Source: Axinella damicornis
Lineage: Eukaryota; Porifera; Demospongiae; Axinellida; Axinellidae
DNA length: 64,000 bases
Reading direction: 5' to 3'
Assembly (NCBI GenBank): GCA_963931865.1
Contig: OZ007506.1
Coordinates: forward strand, 1,261,627-1,325,626
A program made the position numbers and the translations under genes. Shown one piece after another: positions 57,328 through 64,000 of the stretch (position 1 is the stretch's first letter; each line of letters begins with the position of its first letter). Under the pieces are notes generated by a model. It did no database searches, was not told where the DNA came from, and worked only from the letters and a program-made list of their open reading frames with translations.

Positions 57328-57640
57328 CAGGCCCGTAGGAAGCAATCTTAGTTTGGTCAGGCGGAGAGCGCTTTGCTATTTGAGCGATGAAATTGTGGCG
57401 GCGCAATGGCATGTTGTGCGCAGCTCGCCAACCGAGAAGCGTAGCAATTAAGCGCGCGAAGCGCGTCCCATAGGGGGCTCCCCCAGGAAAATTTTGAATT
57501 TTAGACCTTCTGAGATCGTTTCTGGTGCAATCTTGGGATGAAACTGCAAGATTCAACAACTTGCTAGCCAGACTGAGCATATTATTGGTCCGGCGGCCGC
57601 CGCACCTGCCGCACCTGCCGCACCTACTCCTACGGCCCTG
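57328..57640. mobile_element. Non-autonomous hAT-like element, second copy
   Basis: The ends CAGGCCCGTAGGAAGC and CTCCTACGGCCCTG are inverted repeats. The pentanucleotide GAATA flanks both sides (57323-57327 and 57641-57645). The inner TTGGTCCGGCGGCCGC is shared with 22051-22066 of the first copy. No coding capacity. Confidence 0.7.
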
Positions 57641-57684
57641 GAATACAATTTAAATTCAATGCAAATCTGTTCACAAAAATGCAG

Positions 57685-57911
57685 GATCAGTTCTACAGTA
57701 CAGTAGATGGTATGTAGGACGATAAGGTTCAGTTGTGATGGGGAAACTATAAGATTATGCTGACTGGTATCTTGACCTCAGTCAAAACCAAGTCGTTTCT
57801 AAGCCTGAGAAAGTAGAGTAGACCATCATCATCCAGCCTCTGAGGCAGAGTGATCTCGCAACTAGGACTTGATTTTTGCTCCAGCCCAAAATATTCAAAT
57901 TAGGAGTGTGG

Positions 57912-57944
<33 letters not shown>

Positions 57945-59719
57945 TCCACACCCATGTACATGTAGTACAGTACACACATTATAGTGTTGCTAGAGCAAGG
58001 ATACCTCAACCTCCTACCTAATTTTGGTGAATTAACGTTCGTTTCTGCAATCACTGCTTATGTTCCCATCTTCCATTTCAGTGCCGGGTCCAGACATTAC
58101 ACTAGATGTTATGCATCCCAACTCCCCCCCTTTACCCCTCTCCCTTCACCTGAACACCTACGTCCGGCCCAACCGCCCTCTTCCACTCCAACCACCTTGA
58201 CACCAACACTCACTTTGAATTGACCCCTGCCCCCACCCCACTCAAACTGACATCAGCAAGCAGAGCACCTGTAAATTCGGTCACCACCAAATTTCTCGCA
58301 CGCCAATGACCTCTGAGATAGCTCCCACACCTGTACATGGGCAACCAAGGCTACAACCTGCTGGAATCTCACCTACAGGTACAGCAGCCATTGTCAGACA
58401 CTTTCCAGTTTCTGATTGTTCGGATCAGAGCAATGATCTTCGCCATTTGTTGAGTCTCCATGGGTACAGGAACAAAACAGCTGCGACTTCAGTTCCACCA
58501 CTCACTCAGCTCCCGGTCACTTCACGTTTGACTATAGCTAATGAGAGCACTCATAGTGAAAGTAGAGATGCTGCCGGTAGTGGAGAGCTGGAGAAGGGAG
58601 GAAGGGAAGAGGAAGAGGGGCAGGAGGAGGAGGAGGAAGAGGAGAAGGAGAAGGAGGAGGAAGAGGAGGAGGAGAAGGGGAGGAATAGGAGGGGGAGAAG
58701 AGGGAGGAGGAGGAGGAGGAGGAAGAGGAGGGGGAAGAGGAGGAAGAGGAGGGGGAGGAAGAGAGGGAAGTAGTCGGGAGAGCAGCCCTGAGAGCTGGCA
58801 CAGTCTGGCACCACATGAAGGAGAGGAAGAGAAGGAGGGAATACCCATTCAGCAAGTGAGAGGCAGCTGGTGAAGAAGGTAGGTAATGTAGGCAGCCAGT
58901 GGTGCTGGCGGTACTTGAGATTGGGAGCCAGGATGTATTTGCTGTTCCACTGTAGATGAAGTGCGGGGAATTCAGGATGGAAAGTTTCAAGTGAGTGTAG
59001 TCCGTTACACCCTTCCTGTGTATTAATGTGCTTCACTCTCACACGCACCTAGGCCTCACACCAACACACATGCACCTCACACACAACTACACACAACATC
59101 TCACACACACCTCACTGACACAGCCCTCTCTAAAAGACATAAGCAGCCACATGGAACAGCTCACTCATCTGGTTGAGAGAATGTCAGCCCGTTTTGTAAT
59201 CCTTGAGACGCAGTTGAAACTGGTTGAGCCGCAGGAGCAGAAAGCACCACCATCGTCCCTCACTGGTAACACCACCAGGACAACACCACCTCTGTCTGAA
59301 AACCATGGCATGAAAATGGTCACAGTGGCAGAACGGGCTGCTCCCCATTACGACCAAAACACAGGGAGCCAACCACCCCCACCACAGCTAGCTCACAGCC
59401 AGACTGACACTGAAACTCCAGCAAAGATGAGAAGCATACTGAAGCCTCCGTCATCATGTCACGTGGCAGCAGGAAGGGAATTGCTGTCACCATTCCCTAG
59501 TCCCCCTTCATCACGTCACATGGCTAGTGCAACCCCATTGAATTCTTGGGCAGCGTGTTCACCATTGAACTGGTCCCCCTATTCCAAGTCCAACGATCAG
59601 CGGTCTAGAGAGCTCCAGTCACCTTCTAAATGCATTTATCACAGATACCCCGCAAAGCCATGGTCTGTGTACCAGGCAACAGGTGGCCTTCACTCCACTC
59701 CCACCACACCAGTGAGTTA

Positions 59720-59750
<31 letters not shown>

Positions 59751-60080
59751 CCCCGGGGCCCCCTTTACCTTCAATAATTTCCACAGTCCTTGCTTGTGCT
59801 AATTGAAGTGTTCTCCCCTTCAATTTCCCCTCTTACTCCACCCCCACGTTTGCATGCACACACACACACTACAGGATGACACCAAAAAAATGATCGAAAA
59901 CCTCAGAAACAGGTGCCACTCTCACCAAACCTGTATAGCAGTTAATTGTTTCATGTGTAGATGTGTAGTTACTCCCATTTCATTTCTGTGGTTGTGTCTC
60001 CATGGTTTCAGGGCCAGGAGGACAAAGGATTTTCTTCAGAAGGCGAACACCCAAAGCCCAAGGACTTAGGACTAGGGTAC
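57685..60080 (+). pseudogene. CEP44: Degenerate copy C of CEP44 exons 5-10
   Basis: Intron-containing copy. It has a remnant of exon 5 (TAGATGGTATGTAGGACGAT, shared with copy B), exon 6 from about 58083 with a frameshift in the Pro-rich part, a GGA/GAG-expanded Glu/Arg segment (58600-58770), exon 7 at 58955-58990, exon 8 from about 59124 open to 59714, exon 9 near 59875-59912 and exon 10 from 60012 (ARRTKDFLQKA). Flanking intron features match copy B more than copy A. No CEP44 N-terminus. Probably non-functional, though exon 8 remains open. Confidence 0.8.
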
Positions 60081-62044
60081 TGACTGACTCATAATATCTT
60101 TGCACATGTATAATTTATACACAAATCATTTTGACGATATACTGCTCAAACTTGAATCATATTTCCTAGGATAGGATGGATAGGATAAATTTTAATTTTT
60201 AACAGGTGAGTCCCATCAGCCTGGGGCTGGTCTCCCTGGGAGTCCTGTGTGACAAACAATTACATGTACAAAGAAGAGGCAAGAATTCAGAACACCTAAC
60301 TCACTGACCTCTGACAATGACCAAGTCTTGCTGTGGTTCCTGACTTTAACCAGTCAGGCAACAACGGAAAAAGAATCTCCTGGATTCAGCTACTTATGCG
60401 GAAAATTGACTTCAGCTCCCCCGACCCCCGCGCCGCGCAAACGTGACCTTTGAACCGCGGGGGGCGCGCGCAACCGGAAACGGGTTTAAAAGTCTAATTT
60501 GTAGCAAGTTTTGGCGGGAAGTCGGGATGGCACACTCGCTAAGCACTTGCTTTACAGCCTGGGGGTTGAGTGTTCGTCTCCCCAATAACCGAGTACGAGT
60601 CTGGGCCACTCCGTACACACCGGTTCCTGACTTCCCCGCCTAGCAGCTTGAGTACGCCGGTTCCCATCTGACCACCGAAGCTAAAGAAAGGTGTTCTGGT
60701 TGAAAGCAGGTTAGCCTCCTGTGATTCCAGTCACCGGCGCCTATCCAGCGCTCCTGAGGCTTACACTTCGGTGTCCGACCTGTCACGGAGGGATGGGTTG
60801 TTGCTAGGTTGTTTTTTTCTTTCTTTTTTTTCTCCCTCTTTTTTTTTCTTTTGTTTCCTTTCTTTTCCCCCCTTGTTTTTCTCTTCTTTTGTTTTTGGTG
60901 GTTGTTTTTTTTTCCTTCTAGCTGATTTATGTGGGAGGCTGCTAAGTTCCTTTTTGAGTTTTTTTTCTGTGTGTGTGTTAAAATAATTACCATACTCACT
61001 GGTCTATACATGCGTGTACAACAGAGATAGCTAGGTGAAACTGGTAATTTTTAACACACACTTTTGATGTAGACACACCCTGGGAATGAGGCTAACTCTT
61101 TCCTCTACATTGTAGTGCACTTACATGTCCATTGCTGTGCCACACATCCCATGCTTGGAGTCGCATGTCGATCATTCCTGCACTGCTCACCTCTTCAGCA
61201 GCAAGCTCCACGTGCACTGATGGTGTCAATGTCTCTCATGACTAGCTCAAACACCAGCAACGTGCCTGTGTTCACTGGATACCCTTTTTCTTCTGTGTGT
61301 CTAGGCTAGCTACATGCTACATGCATGTAGGCTCCACTTTTTTCACAATTTCAGTTGTTTCGTTGTTTCTCTTTATAGAAATGCCACAAGTAGTGTACAC
61401 TTTGGTCAGTTTTTGATGTGCCCCTCCACTAAATCATAGAACTGGGGTGTTTCCTAGAGTGGTGTGTGCAAGGGGCCGGGTGCTTCTTACTGCCCATCTG
61501 TAGTGTGTATCAGACAAAATTGTAAAAACCAAGTTGCCCTTTTAACATGTTTTTTGATGATGTTCATGCACCCGAGGAATTAAGGAATGGAATTGCAGCC
61601 TATCCACATCCCAGCATACTCTCACAGCCATGTTACTAGCTGGCAGAACATTCATCATGCTTCCATGCACGCACTTTGTTTTGCCTAATTCCCAGCCCCC
61701 CCCCCCCCCCCCCCCCAATGACTGAGGTCTGACAAAGAGTGGGCACGTGTCAAGTTAGAGCACATGTATAGCAAAATTAAGAATTGCTGGTATTGTACAT
61801 AATTGTACACAAAACCTGCAGCACCGTTAATTTATAACACTAAACTGTTCACACAAACAAACAAACAACATTCAATTAAGTATGGAGCACTGCAAAACCA
61901 GTGACATCCAGTCACATGACCTCAGAACCAGTATATTTAAAGAGCAACAACCACACAAAAAGTATCAGTAAAAGAAGTGCACATGTAATAAATAAATCGA
62001 AAACTAGTCCGAGAAGTCATGACCACAGATACACCCTCCGTCTG
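60081..62044. other. Intergenic repeats; SINE-like segment, T-rich and poly-C tracts
   Basis: 60410-60970 looks like a SINE: a tRNA-like head (GGATGGCACACTCGCTAAGC then GGGGGTTGAGTGTTCGTCTC), a GC-rich body and a long T-rich tail (60800-60965). A poly-C run is at 61697-61716. I see no gene in 60970-62044; it should hold the 3' UTR of the following minus-strand gene. Confidence 0.4.
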
Positions 62045-63183
62045 TTAGATTACTGTGCCTTCATAGTCATCAGAATAGTTAAGCTTATTGCTTCCCAAAG
62101 TGAATTCAGGCATACTGACGTTGGTGGTGGATTCGGTTGGGGTGTGGTCTGAGGACACACTGTCGAGCATAGGGTCCGAACGGAAAAGTTCTTTGGAATT
62201 GAGAATTGGTGATCGGTGTGGGGAGTAGGTTCCAGCGGCAGTGATAGAGGGATGTCTTGCCTTTTGCGGCTGAGGCTTCTTCTTTGAGCTGGAAGATTTT
62301 GACTTGCCTGACCATGTGTGAGTGCTTCCACAGCTCTGAGGTGGCAGAGGTGTTGCTACAGCGCCTTTACCGGGAGGTATACGACACTCCGGACCGAGCG
62401 TGCTCAATGAGGGGAGAGAGACGGTATCTGCATTACACAGTGGGCCCTTTCTCCCCAGCTCAGGGCTAGCTGCCAGCTCAGGGCTGTCGGATCTTGCTAT
62501 GGGGCTAACTGAACTGACACCACTGACTCCACTAACTCCGCTAACACCACTGACACCGCTGGACATCCGTGTGTGATTCTGACCAAACTGTGAGTCCAAT
62601 TCAAAGGAGAGAACGTTTACACCATCACTTGAGTTTGTCTGGGAAGAAGTATTTGAGAAGGCCGAGTCCATGCTATCGAAGACCTGTCGGTTTCTGGAGA
62701 GGGTCGAGGGCTCAGAACAAGCACTCTGCGGAGGTGATAGAACAGCCTCTGATCCTCCCATGGCAGAATCGTTACTGGAATAGCGTTCATGCCTGTTGTC
62801 AAATGTGAGTTCCTCATTCATGTACTGCTCCAGGTTTCGGATAGCCTCGTCCAAGGTCCGCTGCGTGTCACTGAGGCTCCGGCTGCGACGCCACATGCAA
62901 GGGTCCCCCAGAAACATCATGTCCATCGTGCTTGAGCTGGTCTGGGATATCTTTCGGATGGCTTCAGAACTGCGTGACCTTGCAAAAGAGCTATCAGTGT
63001 CATTCTGACGCAGGTACAGCCTGAAGGATGGGAACAGTATATCACATCAATGACATCATAAACTATTAAGGGCCTGTACCTCCTGTCACCAGTAAGTCAA
63101 TACCGTTTCTGTTCCAAAATGATGGTCGTTGTACGATGGGAATTGTTCGGTTCTGAGACTCTAATTCTGCCGTCTGTAGCCAT
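62045..63183 (-). CDS. Ser-rich two-exon protein, unrecognised
   Basis: Exon 1 (63183-63104) starts at ATG in good context (AGCATGG) and ends in phase 2 at CG|GTATTG; exon 2 (63020-62045) is entered through CTTCAG and runs to the stop, 351 aa in all. The protein begins MATDGRIRVSEPNNSHRTTT, has a basic/Ser patch (FARSRSSEAIRKISQTSSST), a short amphipathic helix (TLDEAIRNLEQYMNEEL), a GVS repeat (five to six units), a Lys/Ser-rich stretch and an acidic C-terminus (YSDDYEGTVI). No membrane segment. Likely intrinsically disordered and phosphorylated; the fold and family are not recognised. An additional upstream exon is possible. Confidence 0.6.
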
Positions 63184-63824
63184 GCTAATCAGCCGAACTA
63201 TTCCAATGTGTCGGTACATGTTTGGTACTACAGACAGTAACATGCACATGTCCAGTTGAACAGAGGTGTCAGAAGGTAATCACGAGTTAGCCATCTAAAG
63301 ATGGATTTAGGAACAGAGGATCCCGTTCTGCTCTATGATAGGTGCTAATGGTGGCTCTCTGATTCAACACCCTTAGTCAAAAGTGGATGATTATTAGCTT
63401 TGTCCACAGGATGAAGCCAAGAGGTCTAGCTTATGAAACTGTCTACAGCAAATTCCATCAACCACATGACCATGTAACCTATGACAACATATTGGTGTTC
63501 TGCCTTGTGCTTTCAGGTTTGGACTATAATGTCCAGCTGTTTAGATAATCAGCTATTGCTACCGGTGTAAAGTTTTGCACACAACAACTGTTTCCTTGAC
63601 AGTAAAAGAAACCTCTCCTTATCTTCAAAGCTGAAGCTACGGTACGTGGCGAAAGTATTGCAACGGGTGCGTTGTTGATGCTCAGCCCTCTGTCCATGGT
63701 AACGGCAGCCCTCGTGAAGAGCTTCCCGAAATGGAACCATCTAAGGAATGCCACACCCCTTATGCACTCAAAGGCTTGCCGGTGTCACAGAGCAGGCAGT
63801 CTGCCCATTTCAAGTCAGTCGCAA
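63184..63824. other. Upstream flank, no supported gene
   Basis: Presumed promoter side of the Ser-rich gene. Minus-strand open frames at 63524-63754 overlap each other and match nothing I recognise. Confidence 0.35.
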
Positions 63825-64000
63825 AGGCACATGGCAGAAGGCTAGAGGCAAAGGCACATGGCTGAAGGCTGGAGGCAAGCCTGTTGCAATACAAGCTGAA
63901 GGCTGGAGGCAAGCCTGTTGCAATACAAGCTGAAGGCTGGAGGCAAGCCTGTTGCAATACAAGGCACATGGCTGAAGGCTGGAGGAAAGCCTGTTGTAAT
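63825..64000. repeat. Minisatellite at the right edge, ~34-bp unit
   Basis: Repeated GGCTGGAGGCAAGCCTGTTG and CAATACAAGCTGAA units, alternating with AAGGCACATGGCTGAAGGC variants. The array continues beyond the window. Confidence 0.85.

Noticed and set aside
60524..60600. Possible functional tRNA gene
   Set aside because: There is a tRNA-like head, but the B-box is degenerate and the arms do not pair as a cloverleaf; SINE origin is more likely.
60771..60986. Phe-rich 71-aa open frame
   Set aside because: It translates a T-rich tail of a SINE-like element.

Overview
The window is genomic DNA from an invertebrate animal. Every real gene is split by spliceosomal introns (GT-AG, roughly 0.1-2.5 kb), and the gene set is metazoan: a hedgehog-interacting-protein-like pair, a BPI/LBP protein, a soluble guanylate cyclase, CEP44, ABHD18 and a PDZ-WW scaffold. 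Intergenic and intronic DNA is full of short palindromic MITEs, microsatellites and minisatellites. A sponge or another early-branching marine animal fits, but the sequence alone does not fix the taxon. Exon borders were read by eye: I required compatible splice phase from exon to exon and agreement with remembered family sequences.

Layout from left to right. (1) 1-1363, minus: 5' end of an unrecognised secreted Cys-containing protein that runs off the left edge. (2) 1727 to about 5800, minus: ABHD18-type alpha/beta hydrolase. (3) 6380-9349, plus: HHIPL-A, a folate-receptor-like Cys-rich domain plus glucose/sorbosone dehydrogenase propeller, ending in a GPI-signal-like hydrophobic tail. (4) 10522-10579: relic of a third copy of the HHIPL last exon. 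(5) About 10.74-14.08 kb, plus: non-LTR retrotransposon with PHD finger, endonuclease and reverse transcriptase, broken by frameshifts. (6) 14545-18411, plus: HHIPL-B, a tandem paralogue with an in-frame loss in the Cys-rich domain and no hydrophobic tail. (7) 18673-26892, minus: complete 15-exon BPI/LBP-family gene (487 aa). (8) 27454?-39897, plus: soluble guanylate cyclase of beta type, about 910 aa, with all catalytic residues and a long C-terminal extension. (9) 40212-44098, minus: PDZ-WW-WW-coiled-coil protein (474 aa), convergent with the cyclase. (10) 44249-48037, plus: CEP44, divergent from the PDZ gene across only 150 bp. (11) 48-60 kb: two degenerate, intron-containing copies of the CEP44 3' half among repeats. 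(12) 62045-63183, minus: two-exon Ser-rich gene, not recognised. The right edge is a minisatellite.

The genes do not form a pathway. They are arranged as divergent pairs (ABHD18/HHIPL-A, BPI/cyclase, PDZ-WW/CEP44) and convergent pairs (HHIPL-B/BPI, cyclase/PDZ-WW). CRE-like TGACGTCA or GACGTC elements lie in two of the divergent gaps. The main shaping forces visible are tandem duplication (HHIPL, CEP44), retrotransposition and a large family of hairpin MITEs that share the terminal motif TAG(C/T)CTCGTTCCCAGGC.
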